Assembly (NCBI RefSeq): GCF_007097485.1
Contig: NZ_VKDE01000039.1
Location: 1 to 39,196 of the forward strand
Length of the DNA: 39,196 nucleotides
Reading direction: 5' to 3'
Source: Carboxylicivirga sp. M1479
GTDB taxonomy: Bacteria; Bacteroidota; Bacteroidia; Bacteroidales; Marinilabiliaceae
Below the pieces are notes generated by a model, which searched no databases, was not told where the DNA came from, and worked only from the letters and a program-made list of their open reading frames with translations. The position numbers were made by a program, and so were the translations under genes. Shown here piece by piece: positions 16,040 through 24,828 of the stretch; position 1 is the first letter of the stretch, and each line of letters starts with the position of its first letter.

Positions 16040-16990
16040 TTAGTTATTGGCAGCTATTCTTTGTTTTATTTTTGATGAAAATCGGCTCTTGAAATCAGTG
16101 TCAATGTAATTGTCGATGCGCATGCATACTTCCGTTGAAAATTCAATGCCATAAGTGGCAATGTGTAACCAGTCGCTTGATGTTAGCACTAAGTCCTCAT
16201 TCTTTTCAATCTTAAAATCTAATAGTGCCTTTATGATGCCCGCATTAAAGTTGTCGCCCGCGCCAATGGTACTTACCGTATCAATTATGGGCACTTTAAA
16301 ATGATGGTGATACGCACTACTGTAGGTGTAAACACCTTGGGCACCAGCCGTAATAATAAGGTTGTTGCAATGAGCCGCAACCTGCGCATAAACAGCCGTT
16401 GGATCATCCAATCCATAAATATTTTTGAAATCCTCATCGCTCCCCCTTACAATATCGGCCAGAGCAAAATTTTCTTCTATCACAGGTATTAGTTTTTCCC
16501 TGTTTTTTAGGTGATGGCTTCTGAAATTAGGATCGTAAATGATGAGTGTACCAGCGTCTTTTGCCTTTTTTAGATAATCCATCAGTCGTGGACGAATGGC
16601 CGGGTTAAGCCCGAAGTATGACCCAAATATGACGATGTCATGGGGAGTGAATTCGGGAATATCTCCTACTAAACGTTGTTGCGGATAGTTTTTGAAAAAT
16701 TCGTATTCTGCATCGTTATTGTCGTTTAAGTAGGCCAGGGCAATGGCTGATTTGCCTTCGCTAAAACGACATACGTATTGAGTATTTAAGCCATTATCTT
16801 TCAGAAACTGCATGATGTTATCCCCAACTTTATCACGACCAATTTCAGTGATGAAGTTAACCGGTATATCTACGCGAGCCAGCGAAACCATGGTGTTTAG
16901 TGCGCTACCTCCAGCCTTAGACGCTATCGGTTGATAATCTTTAAATATGATATCTAGTACTGTTTCTCCTATTCCAAAAATTCTTCGCAT
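16040..16990 (-). CDS. PfkB-family sugar kinase (fructokinase-like)
   Basis: A ribokinase-fold carbohydrate kinase of about 316 residues. From the M at 16990 (MRRIFGIGETVLDI) the substrate-binding motif with AGGSALN is at about 26-32. The PfkB signature DTVSTIGAGDNFNAG is at about 237-251, with the anion-hole GAGD and catalytic base D246. The sequence style is that of fructokinases, but ribose or other furanoses cannot be excluded. Two further in-frame ATGs lie at 16996 and 17005. It follows the isochorismatase-fold gene on the same strand, but a terminator lies between, so it may have its own promoter. It is convergent with the sugar-binding lipoprotein gene. Confidence 0.88.
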   Translation of the reverse strand: MRRIFGIGETVLDIIFKDYQPIASKAGGSALNTMVSLARVDIPVNFITEIGRDKVGDNIMQFLKDNGLNTQYVCRFSEGKSAIALAYLNDNNDAEYEFFKNYPQQRLVGDIPEFTPHDIVIFGSYFGLNPAIRPRLMDYLKKAKDAGTLIIYDPNFRSHHLKNREKLIPVIEENFALADIVRGSDEDFKNIYGLDDPTAVYAQVAAHCNNLIITAGAQGVYTYSSAYHHHFKVPIIDTVSTIGAGDNFNAGIIKALLDFKIEKNEDLVLTSSDWLHIATYGIEFSTEVCMRIDNYIDTDFKSRFSSKIKQRIAANN

Positions 16991-17013
16991 ACTCATCCTC
17001 CTCAATATCCTAC

Positions 17014-17046
17014 AATAAAAAAGCCACCTTTTGAGTAAAGGTGGCC
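17014..17046 (-). terminator. Rho-independent terminator after the isochorismatase-like gene
   Basis: On the minus strand, GCCACCTTT pairs with AAAGGTGGC (17023-17045), with a 5-base loop, followed by a T-rich tract (complement of 17014-17022). It closes the transcript of the three genes at 17067-19751. Confidence 0.85.
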
Positions 17047-17066
17047 TGCAAAATATGTAATTTCAA

Positions 17067-17609
17067 TTACTTAACCAATTTACTGATGGTTTTAAAGGCA
17101 TCAGAACCCGCTACGCGGCATAATTCGAATAGAATTGATTCGTAACTTGTTACAATAACACCCTCTTGACGCATCCGCTCAATGGCGATAGCTTTATTTT
17201 CTGGAGTTCTTGAACTCACACAGTCTTCAACAATAACTGGTGTATATCCTCTTTCGCGTAGGTCAATAGCCGTTTGTAACATGCAAATGTGTGTTTCCAT
17301 ACCGGCCAATACAACGGTGCGCTTGGTGCTGGTTTCCAATGCTTCCATAAACTTGGGGTCATCGCAACAGCTAAAAGCCATTTTTTCGAAATGAGCATCA
17401 TCTTTTACTAAGGTTTCGATGCCTTCAATGGTATCGCCCAAGCCTTTTTTATACTGCTCAGTTATTAAAAATGGAGCTTCTAATGCTTTCAAACCCTGCA
17501 CTAGAATTTTTGTGTTCTTTTCTAGTTGCTCGTGTTCATTAATATGCGGAAATAATCGCTCCTGAATGTCAACAACAACACCAATTACATTCTCTTTTAA
17601 TAATCTCAT
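17067..17609 (-). CDS. Isochorismatase-family cysteine hydrolase (YcaC-like)
   Basis: A 180-residue member of the cysteine hydrolase/isochorismatase fold. The catalytic triad is visible: D14 (VVVDIQERL), K76 (AHFEKMAFS) and C109 (GMETHICMLQ). Residues 122-140 carry the family's YTPVIVEDCVSSR signature. Length is typical for YcaC-like enzymes; the substrate (an amide or unknown) cannot be told. Its start is directly after the phosphohexomutase stop (one base between), so the two are almost certainly co-transcribed, and it ends at a strong terminator. Confidence 0.9.
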   Translation of the reverse strand: MRLLKENVIGVVVDIQERLFPHINEHEQLEKNTKILVQGLKALEAPFLITEQYKKGLGDTIEGIETLVKDDAHFEKMAFSCCDDPKFMEALETSTKRTVVLAGMETHICMLQTAIDLRERGYTPVIVEDCVSSRTPENKAIAIERMRQEGVIVTSYESILFELCRVAGSDAFKTISKLVK

Positions 17610-17610
17610 C

Positions 17611-19134
17611 TTATCTGTTTATTAATGATTTTAAGTCTAGTTTATTAAAGTTCTCGAAAAAGCTCAATAGCTGTTCTGCAATATAGTCAACGCCACCAGC
17701 TTCGTTGGTTTCAATGTTTAAAGGAATTACAGGGTCGTGTAACGACAAACGCAATAGAAACCATCCATTAACATGTTGATTGTTAATGCTCACGCGTACG
17801 CCTTCGTAGTTGTCTGGGGCTAATTCCCAACCTGTTTTAGAGGACGCTAAATGTCCCAATTCGCTGATTACCTTTTCGCCATAGGTCTTAAAGTCCGCTT
17901 CCTCAATATTGATTCTGAACTCCTTACTTTCGGCAGGTACGGGTAATTCTTTAATAAGCGTGGTTAGTGATTTTCCTTCGGCTTTTAATTGAGCCATTTT
18001 AATCACACACTTGGTTACTAAATAGGCACCGTCATCTAAAAAGTAATTTTCTTTTAGCGCTGCATGACCCGAAGTTTCGATGGCTAACCACGATTCTTCA
18101 CCCGCTTCATTGAGACGAATGGCTTCGTTAATCACGTTTTTATATCCGCGCTTAAAGCGATGATGCTTGGCTTTTAGTGCATCGTTGATAAACCATGCTA
18201 AACCATCTGATGTAATGGAGTCGGTTACCACTGTAGAACCTGGATGTTCTTCATTAACAATGGCTGCCGATAGGGCCACCAATTCGTTACGGTTAATCGG
18301 ATTTCCTTTTTCATCAACAATGGCTGCCCTGTCCACATCGGTATCGAAAATAATACCCAAGTCAGACTGGTTCGCTTTCACAGCATCACAGATAGATTTC
18401 ATAGCAATGGCATCTTCCGGATTGGGAACATGATTAGGGAAACGACCATCAGGATCAAGAAACTGACTGCTGCTGACGTCAGCGCCCAATACTTCAAGTA
18501 CTTTGCTGGCATAGAAACCACCGGCACCATTACCTGCATCAACTGTTATTTTAAATCCTGACAAGGGTTTGTCGAAATTAGTCTCGTTATTAACCTCCTT
18601 GCGAATTTTATCAGCTAACAATTTTGAATAAACATCGATAAAATCCAGTTCGGTACACGATCCTTCGCTGCCGCTTTTATGCTCAGCTCCGTTTTCTGCA
18701 ATCGTTAATATGTCGCTGATGTCTTGCTTTTCAAGGCCTCCCTTAGGTGTAAAAAACTTTAAGCCATTACGATTAAAGGGTAAGTGACTGGCGGTTAGCA
18801 TTACGCCTCCATGCGCCATACAAGGCTCAGTAATGGTGCTCATGAACATGGCAGGGGTTGAAGCCATACCACAGTCAAATACTTCTGCTCCAGACTTTAT
18901 CAAAGACTCTATAAAGGCCGCTTTTAAATCAGGTCCAGAAAGGCGTGAGTCCATACCCACCGCAATTTTAATGGTAGCAACACCTTTGTTTTGTTGACTT
19001 AGCCATTGGTAAAAAGCAGTGCCCAGCTGAGAAACTATGGTGGTATTTAGGTTTACTTCCTGACCAGCAATGCCGTCCAAAGCAACCCCACGTATATCGG
19101 ATCCATTTTGTAATTGCTTCCAGTTAAAGCTCAT
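17611..19134 (-). CDS. Phosphomannomutase/phosphoglucomutase family protein
   Basis: A 507-residue alpha-D-phosphohexomutase that interconverts hexose 1- and 6-phosphates. The phosphoserine loop is TASHLP (residues 114-119, S116), slightly different from the usual TASHNP. The Mg-binding loop is DTDVDR (264-269), the sugar-specificity loop ETSGH (353-357), and the C-terminal phosphate-binding domain includes NNQHVNGWFLLRLSLHDPVI. All four domains are present. It is the middle gene of an operon: 2 bases after the SIS isomerase stop and 1 base before the hydrolase. Pairing with a sugar isomerase suggests nucleotide-sugar or surface-polysaccharide precursor supply. Confidence 0.93.
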   Translation of the reverse strand: MSFNWKQLQNGSDIRGVALDGIAGQEVNLNTTIVSQLGTAFYQWLSQQNKGVATIKIAVGMDSRLSGPDLKAAFIESLIKSGAEVFDCGMASTPAMFMSTITEPCMAHGGVMLTASHLPFNRNGLKFFTPKGGLEKQDISDILTIAENGAEHKSGSEGSCTELDFIDVYSKLLADKIRKEVNNETNFDKPLSGFKITVDAGNGAGGFYASKVLEVLGADVSSSQFLDPDGRFPNHVPNPEDAIAMKSICDAVKANQSDLGIIFDTDVDRAAIVDEKGNPINRNELVALSAAIVNEEHPGSTVVTDSITSDGLAWFINDALKAKHHRFKRGYKNVINEAIRLNEAGEESWLAIETSGHAALKENYFLDDGAYLVTKCVIKMAQLKAEGKSLTTLIKELPVPAESKEFRINIEEADFKTYGEKVISELGHLASSKTGWELAPDNYEGVRVSINNQHVNGWFLLRLSLHDPVIPLNIETNEAGGVDYIAEQLLSFFENFNKLDLKSLINR

Positions 19135-19136
19135 AC

Positions 19137-19751
19137 TTATTTGTTTAAACCAGCTGCTTCGCGCGATTTATGTCCCAGGTATCCACCATGGTGACGCTTC
19201 GAGTAGTCGGTGTTAGAAAAGTTTATTTTTTTCATCAGCAATACAACCAATACATCACCAATAACCGTCATGGTAGTGGTTGAAGTAGTTGGCGTTAAGC
19301 CCAATGAGCATACTTCTTTAGGGTTGCCAGTGTTAATGCATACGTCTGCTTCCTTGGCTAAAACAGAATCGGTATTACTTGTTATTACAACAATAGGGAT
19401 ATTGGGGCGAAGTCCACGTGCTAAATCAATTAGCTCAATGATTTCTCTTGTTTTTCCAGAGTTGGAAATCATCAACAAAACATCATTTTCCTGAACAACC
19501 CCTAAATCGCCATGTTGAGCTTCACTTGGGTGTAAGAAGCATGATGGAGTTCCGGTAGAGCTAAAAGTGGTGGCCATATTAATAGCTATCTGACCTGCTT
19601 TACCCATGCCCGAGGTAATAAGTTTACCACCTTTTTCATGCACATACTTGTGAATCAGGTCTACGGCATTTGGAAAATCTTCGGAAGCAGGAATGTTTTT
19701 GATAGCCTGCGCCTCATGTTCTAATATATTTTTTACTTCTTCTAAAACCAT
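19137..19751 (-). CDS. SIS-domain sugar-phosphate isomerase (KpsF/GutQ-like, no CBS domains)
   Basis: A 204-residue protein made of a single SIS domain, like the N-terminal half of arabinose-5-phosphate isomerases (KdsD/KpsF/GutQ). Typical segments are GKLITSGMGKAGQIAINMAT, LHPSEAQHGDLGVV (the HGDLG signature), ISNSGKTREI and LTPTTSTTTMTVIGD. The tandem CBS domains of the usual 320-residue enzymes are missing, as in some short forms. The reaction would be ribulose 5-phosphate to arabinose 5-phosphate, a step toward Kdo, but another sugar phosphate is possible. It is first in the 19751-17067 operon. Confidence 0.88.
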   Translation of the reverse strand: MVLEEVKNILEHEAQAIKNIPASEDFPNAVDLIHKYVHEKGGKLITSGMGKAGQIAINMATTFSSTGTPSCFLHPSEAQHGDLGVVQENDVLLMISNSGKTREIIELIDLARGLRPNIPIVVITSNTDSVLAKEADVCINTGNPKEVCSLGLTPTTSTTTMTVIGDVLVVLLMKKINFSNTDYSKRHHGGYLGHKSREAAGLNK

Positions 19752-19852
19752 GGATATAATTTTTAGGCTACAAATGTACCATTTTTAAAAGGAATAATTT
19801 GAATGCGTTTTACACCGATTTAGATTATTGTGAGTGATGGTGCTATTGATTT

Positions 19853-20791
19853 TTAGCTATTCATTAGCTCTTGCACTTGTGCTAACCAAAGTTGGTACAA
19901 ATCGGGCTTGTTATGCTTTTTTAGCTTACGCAGCAGTCGTTTGCTTTCTGTTGAATGGCTTAATGGATAGAACCAAAAATTACTGAAGTGATTGAATGCT
20001 CTGTTCCAATCGCTGAAATGATTAGTGACTAATTTGTAGTAGGTGCTATGGAAATCAAATAGTTGATTGTTATCGCTTACTTCATTCTCGTTGAGAAGCT
20101 GTTGGTGTAAGCCAGGCTTAGTTAAGATGCCTCTCCCAAGCATGACTGCCTGTAAATCAGGAAATAGTTGCTTGAGTTGTGTGAAATCAGACAATGAATT
20201 AATGTCGCCATTGGCCATCAGAGTATGTTTACTTAAAGTGCTTAGGTGTTGATAGAATTCCCAATCTACCAGGCCTGTGTATTTTTGCGTGACCAACCGT
20301 GGATGGACGATTATTTCCTGCATAGGAAAGTTGTTGAGTAAGCGAACAATGGCTTCTCCTTGTGAGGTGTTATCAAGACCTATGCGAATTTTAACTGAGA
20401 GCTTAAGTGGGGAAGTACTATTAAAATATTCATCAAGGACTTGCTTGACCAATTCAGGTTCATTCAATAATCCGCCACCTTTCTGTCGTTTGACTAACAT
20501 TGGAAAGGGACATCCCATGTTGAGGTTAATCTCATCGAAACCTTTGAACTTCATTTGTTGAGCGAAATCTAGGAGAAAATTTGCTCGATTAGTTGCTACC
20601 TGAGGAATGACTTTTAATCCTTGGTTCAAATGGGGCAAAAGTTCTGTTTCGGGTATTATGGCTGGGGGTAATATTCCTGTATCTTCAAAAAAAGGCGTGA
20701 AGTATTTGTCCATTTGACCATAGCTTAGGGCATGTGCCAATCGGTAAAATGATGTGGTGTAGCTTTGTAAGGGCGCCAAATAGAACTTCAT
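19853..20791 (-). CDS. tRNA-dihydrouridine synthase family protein
   Basis: A 312-residue flavin-dependent Dus enzyme that reduces uridines in tRNA to dihydrouridine. The TIM-barrel start FYLAPLQSYTTSFYR, the catalytic cysteine in NLNMGCPFP (C94), KRQKGGGLL, the KIRIG motif and the FMN-phosphate site (MANGDI, VMLGRGIL) are all present. The C-terminal helical tRNA-binding domain covers about 230-312. Which position it modifies cannot be judged from sequence alone. Two bases separate it from the amidohydrolase stop upstream, indicating co-transcription. Confidence 0.92.
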   Translation of the reverse strand: MKFYLAPLQSYTTSFYRLAHALSYGQMDKYFTPFFEDTGILPPAIIPETELLPHLNQGLKVIPQVATNRANFLLDFAQQMKFKGFDEINLNMGCPFPMLVKRQKGGGLLNEPELVKQVLDEYFNSTSPLKLSVKIRIGLDNTSQGEAIVRLLNNFPMQEIIVHPRLVTQKYTGLVDWEFYQHLSTLSKHTLMANGDINSLSDFTQLKQLFPDLQAVMLGRGILTKPGLHQQLLNENEVSDNNQLFDFHSTYYKLVTNHFSDWNRAFNHFSNFWFYPLSHSTESKRLLRKLKKHNKPDLYQLWLAQVQELMNS

Positions 20792-20793
20792 TA

Positions 20794-21831
20794 CTATGAA
20801 ATTAGTTTTGTAAGTTGAGGGTATGCTTTTAAGGCATTCTTAAAGTAGATTTTATCCACCACAGATCGAGGAAGGCCTAGGCCCTTGAAAGGTTTATTCA
20901 CCTCCCAGCTTGTTTGTTCGTTCTTTTGTGTAAAAAAAGCCCATTGACCAAGCCAGCGCTTGTTCAGCTCATCAAGTTGCTCCTGTGTGGTTTTATGGTC
21001 GGTAAATACCATGTCAGAACCATATAGCAAACGATCCTGGTATTTAATGATAAAGTCGTATACTGCCTGATGTCGATCTGCGGCTTGGTGCATAAGGTGA
21101 CAAACTCTTTCGGCCACGTCCATGAACATATTTGGGTAAGCATCCAATCGCCGGGCAATTTCATCAATGCTGTATTCGCTACTTCCCAGGTGAGCACCGA
21201 TAAATGGTAAAGCGGTATTTTGTTGTAGCATGCGATCACAAGCTTCAATTTGCTCTTCATAGCCAGGCTTGTCGGGGTGCTGATGCATATGAAATTCAGG
21301 GTGTTGTCGATAGTATTTTTTGTCCGATTCCGTGGTCATTTGTTCCAGTGGTAACCAACAATTTTTAGGTTCGCCAAAGTGGCCCAATAGTGGCAAGTTG
21401 ATCTTAGCAAGGTGCTTGAGCAAGGGATCAAACAAGCCATTGTCAATCATTATTAGTTGCTGTTGGTAGGTAATTCTCATGCCAACATTCTTCCATATTT
21501 TTACACCTATCGCACCCTTGTTCTTCTCAATGGTTGTTTGATGTATTGCTTTGTTAATGTGTGCTTCATCTATTTGAGCTGTCATAGGTACTGCACCAAT
21601 GTATGAAAAGGTGTTGGGAAATTGGCTTTGGTTTTTATGAGCTATTTTGTATTGATCTTGCAAAGGCATCCATTCCGATTCCAAAAAATCAACATTAATA
21701 GAGACCAAGTGCATATTATTCTTTTGGGCATGCTTTATAAATGCATCGTTATTGGAATAATAGTGAGTGTGTGCATCTATTTTGGGGATGGTATAAAAAT
21801 CGTCAATCCTATAGTGTGCTTGTTCTGTCAT
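20794..21831 (-). CDS. Amidohydrolase-family metal-dependent hydrolase
   Basis: A protein of about 345 residues of the amidohydrolase_2 type. From the start at 21831 (MTEQAHYRIDDFYTIPKIDA), the metal-binding HxH is H21-T-H23. Further candidate ligands are the histidines in LPLLGHFGEP and PFIGAHLGSS, and the late aspartate in RLLYGSDMVF. The substrate is unknown; related enzymes are hydrolases or decarboxylases. An upstream ATG at 21858 would add nine residues. It overlaps nothing and is transcribed with the Dus gene. Confidence 0.87.
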   Translation of the reverse strand: MTEQAHYRIDDFYTIPKIDAHTHYYSNNDAFIKHAQKNNMHLVSINVDFLESEWMPLQDQYKIAHKNQSQFPNTFSYIGAVPMTAQIDEAHINKAIHQTTIEKNKGAIGVKIWKNVGMRITYQQQLIMIDNGLFDPLLKHLAKINLPLLGHFGEPKNCWLPLEQMTTESDKKYYRQHPEFHMHQHPDKPGYEEQIEACDRMLQQNTALPFIGAHLGSSEYSIDEIARRLDAYPNMFMDVAERVCHLMHQAADRHQAVYDFIIKYQDRLLYGSDMVFTDHKTTQEQLDELNKRWLGQWAFFTQKNEQTSWEVNKPFKGLGLPRSVVDKIYFKNALKAYPQLTKLIS

Positions 21832-22024
21832 GCTTACCCTTTCAGATATGAGCCGCAAAATAAGAATAATAACAATGATCTTTAGGTCTGGAAAATGTTT
21901 TTCAATGAATGGGCTGTTTCGTAAGCTTGTATTTAGGAATGTAATTCTTGCGTAATGATTGGAGGAGAAACTTAATGTAAGTACTTGTCCCTTTTTGTTT
22001 TTCGAAATTAGTAATGAATAGAAA

Positions 22025-22038
22025 TGAAAGTGCTTTCA
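22025..22038. promoter_or_regulatory. Possible operator of the DeoR-family regulator
   Basis: TGAAAG-TG-CTTTCA forms a 6-bp inverted repeat about 105 bases before the DeoR-family start, upstream of an AT-rich stretch (TTTTTGTGTTTATTTTGTAA) that could hold the promoter. Autoregulation is common in this family. Assignment is by position and symmetry only. Confidence 0.35.
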
Positions 22039-22141
22039 TATGCTTGTAAAATGAATTTTTGTGTTTATTTTGTAAAAAAATCCAAACATTCGCACTTGAA
22101 GCTTAACCTAACAAGCTTGGGTGTATATGAAATAAGATGCA

Positions 22142-22924
22142 ATGAATAATTTTGATCCGAATACAACAGTTGGTCGACGAGGTATGATCCTTAAGATGCT
22201 GGATGCCAAAGGGCAGGTGAATGTTCATGAGTTGAGTGAGCAGTTTAATGTTAGTGAAGTGACGATTCGTAATGACCTGACTCAGCTGGAGCATAAGAAC
22301 TTATTAATCAGAGCGCGCGGCGGTGCAATCAAAACCGATAAGGTGACGCTTGATATTAAGTTGTCGGATAAGAAAGTTAAAAATGCCCGAGAAAAAGAAA
22401 TCATCGGTAGGCGAGCTGCCCGATTGATTGAAGAGGGCGATACTGTAGTTTTGGATAGTGGTACAACTACGAAAGAGGTATCTAATCATCTGCATAAATT
22501 CAAAAACCTTACGGTAATAACTAATGCATTGAATATTGCAGGTCCCTTGGCCGAGCAAGATCAAATTAATGTGATTATGCCAGGTGGGGTCATGCGCAAA
22601 AAGTCGCTATCCCTGGTTGGTTCTATAGCACAAAATAGCTTCAAAGATTTTTTCTGTGATAAGTTGTTCATTGGCGCAGATGGAATAGATGTTAACCTGG
22701 GTTTTAGTACACCGCATCTCGAAGAAGCTGCCTTGAACAGAACCATGCTTAAAATGGCAAAGAAGGTGATTCTTGTGGTTGATTCGAGCAAATTTAAAAA
22801 GAGAAGTTTAGCTGTTATCGGACAAATAAATGACATTGATGTTATTGTGACCGATAGAGGGATTACTGAAGAAGACCGAGAGAAGTTATTGAACGCCGGT
22901 GTTGAAGTGATTTTAACAGACTAG
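22142..22924 (+). CDS. DeoR/GlpR-family transcriptional regulator
   Basis: A 260-residue repressor-type regulator. The N-terminal winged helix-turn-helix (residues 13-70) has the family signature VNVHELSEQFNVSEVTIRND then LIRARGGAIK. The DeoRC sugar-phosphate-sensing domain follows (residues about 85-245), with the phosphate-contact pattern DSGTTTKEV and the conserved FIGADGID. The effector is probably a sugar phosphate. Its targets may be the nearby sugar-phosphate operon or itself; no adjacent catabolic gene is co-transcribed. The alternative start M12 is less likely because residues 1-11 fit the family's leader. Confidence 0.93.
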   Translation: MNNFDPNTTVGRRGMILKMLDAKGQVNVHELSEQFNVSEVTIRNDLTQLEHKNLLIRARGGAIKTDKVTLDIKLSDKKVKNAREKEIIGRRAARLIEEGDTVVLDSGTTTKEVSNHLHKFKNLTVITNALNIAGPLAEQDQINVIMPGGVMRKKSLSLVGSIAQNSFKDFFCDKLFIGADGIDVNLGFSTPHLEEAALNRTMLKMAKKVILVVDSSKFKKRSLAVIGQINDIDVIVTDRGITEEDREKLLNAGVEVILTD

Positions 22925-22947
22925 AATAAAATATTTTATAAAATGAT

Positions 22948-22973
22948 AAGAGGACTGCAATTGTGGTCCTCTT
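22948..22973 (+). terminator. Hairpin after the DeoR-family gene
   Basis: An 8-bp perfect stem, AAGAGGAC and GTCCTCTT, with a 10-base loop lies 24 bases after the stop. The following GTTGTAT is only weakly T-rich. Confidence 0.6.
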
Positions 22974-23072
22974 GTTGTATAGGTACCAATAGTTATGAGA
23001 ATATAATTGTGCTGTTCCGAACTTGAACTAATGTTTTGTAGTTTTGTTCTTAAGCTTAAATAAAAACACCAT

Positions 23073-23849
23073 ATGCATATAGTATTATCACCGGCCAAAT
23101 CTTTGGATTATGAAACGCCGGCACCCAAAACTAATAATTCAGATATCTTATTTCCTCAGCAGGCTAAGTTAATAGCTTCGTGCGTTAGGCAGTTGAAGCA
23201 AGAGCAACTCATGAAACTGATGAAGATTAGTGCGCCACTGGCTCAGTTGAATCATCATCGGTTTCAGTTATGGCAATACCCTTTTGTGGATGATGAGGTT
23301 AAGGCTGCTTTGTTTGCTTTTAAAGGAGATGTTTATACCAGTTTAGATGCTTATTCTTTAAATGAGCAAGAAGTAAGTTACGCCAATGAAAAGCTTCGCA
23401 TTTTGTCTGGTATGTATGGTCTGTTACGTCCCTTGGATAATATTATGCCTTATCGTTTGGAAATGGGAACAAAACTGAGTGTTGGCTCCCACAAAAACCT
23501 GTATGCTTTATGGGGAAACGATATTGGAATAGCCTTGGAAAGGGATATGGAGGAAGGTGGTTCTGAGGTCTTAGTTAATTTGGCATCAAACGAATATTTT
23601 AAATCCATCAATAAAAAACAGTTTGCTAAACGCATTGTAACACCTGTGTTTAAAGATTGGAAAAATGGCCAGTATAAGGTCATTAGTTTCTTTGCCAAAA
23701 AGGCTCGCGGCCTTATGACTCGTTTTATTATTCAAAATAAAATAAACAATCCCGATGACTTAATTGCTTTTAATGAAGATGGTTATTATTACAAAGCAGA
23801 ATTATCGAAAGGGGACGAATTAGTTTTTGTTCGTGATAACGAAGGCTGA
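23073..23849 (+). CDS. yaaA: Peroxide stress protein YaaA
   Basis: A 258-residue cytoplasmic protein of the YaaA/DUF328 family, which in Escherichia coli lowers intracellular free iron during hydrogen peroxide stress and binds DNA. The match is full length: the start MHIVLSPAKSLDYETP, the YGLLRPLD segment, MPYRLEMGTKL, LVNLASNEYFKSI and the C-terminal KKARGLMTRFII. It stands alone, with flanking gaps of about 150 and 100 bases. Confidence 0.96.
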   Translation: MHIVLSPAKSLDYETPAPKTNNSDILFPQQAKLIASCVRQLKQEQLMKLMKISAPLAQLNHHRFQLWQYPFVDDEVKAALFAFKGDVYTSLDAYSLNEQEVSYANEKLRILSGMYGLLRPLDNIMPYRLEMGTKLSVGSHKNLYALWGNDIGIALERDMEEGGSEVLVNLASNEYFKSINKKQFAKRIVTPVFKDWKNGQYKVISFFAKKARGLMTRFIIQNKINNPDDLIAFNEDGYYYKAELSKGDELVFVRDNEG

Positions 23850-23948
23850 AAATTGACTGGTGGTTTGATTACGAGTAATTTTTTTAATAACTTTTCTAGA
23901 TGACAAATTAAATGTAAAACGGAGGTTGAACAATTAAAACACACATCT

Positions 23949-24662
23949 ATGAGTGCAAAAAAAATTATTTTACAACGTTACGGTAACCTCCTAAAGCAGG
24001 AGTCATTAGTTACCATTGAGGACAAAATTCTTCCTAATACTTTTGTGTTAGAAGCTCCAGAGCCGTTTCCAGGGTATTTCGGTTACTATAGCGATATCCC
24101 ATCGGATTCAAAACCTTTGTATGTATACCTGGTACTAAAAGAATTATATACACTGGAGCAGATAACCCGAGCTACTCAGAATATTAAAAGATATTTTGGT
24201 ACCGACTTTAATGCAGCTGCAGGAACCGTGCATTTGTATAATAAAGATTATCACGTAATAAGGGTTCGTCATCTCGATACATTTGATCAAATAGCAGATT
24301 TGCAGGCGGGCTACCTGGATGAGGGAATTTATTTTCGAAAAAAACCTAAAAGCATTAGTGGGCAGGCTATTATTCGACTGAAGAAATTCTTTACGCTTGA
24401 AGAAATTGATGATGGTGTGTATTTTGATTTGGATGAAAAAGATCATGGATACTTTACTATACCTCATAAGTTAACCTGGAAATATTTTGAAGATTTAACC
24501 ATAAAAGTAAAAAACAATTGGGATTATAGTAAGTTTGATGCAGCTGTTGGGCACATACATCAGGACTTTGGTATTGTTGATATGGTGCGGATATATAACC
24601 CAAATATTGATAGAGAGTATCTGATGGGTATACGAAAGAAATACCTTGAAAGAATTAAATAA
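23949..24662 (+). CDS. Protein of unknown function with internal duplication
   Basis: A 237-residue soluble protein that I do not recognise. It contains two related segments: residues 87-107 (FNAAAGTVHLYNKDYHVIRV) and 196-216 (FDAAVGHIHQDFGIVDMVRI), each preceded by a helix with a K/N-rich end. This suggests two copies of an alpha/beta module of about 100 residues. No signal peptide or membrane helix. It is a single-gene unit closed by a strong terminator at 24667-24698. Confidence 0.75.
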   Translation: MSAKKIILQRYGNLLKQESLVTIEDKILPNTFVLEAPEPFPGYFGYYSDIPSDSKPLYVYLVLKELYTLEQITRATQNIKRYFGTDFNAAAGTVHLYNKDYHVIRVRHLDTFDQIADLQAGYLDEGIYFRKKPKSISGQAIIRLKKFFTLEEIDDGVYFDLDEKDHGYFTIPHKLTWKYFEDLTIKVKNNWDYSKFDAAVGHIHQDFGIVDMVRIYNPNIDREYLMGIRKKYLERIK

Positions 24663-24666
24663 TAAA

Positions 24667-24698
24667 TTAAAAAAGCTGCCTAAGGGTAGCTTTTTTAA
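24667..24698 (+). terminator. Rho-independent terminator
   Basis: TTAAAAAAGCTGCC pairs with GGTAGCTTTTTTAA around a TAAG loop, with one mismatch, giving a GC core and a T6 run. It lies 4 bases after the stop codon at 24662. The symmetry of the A and T runs means it could work in both directions. Confidence 0.9.
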
Positions 24699-24828
24699 TT
24701 TTAAGACATAGGTGCATATTAATAATTGAAGAAGAATTTCAATTTTCATAATAAATTAAGCTTCCTCTTAAAACCTTTTTGTATTCTTGTGGCTTATATC
24801 TGTAGAGTTTTAATGAAAAATAGTTTAA

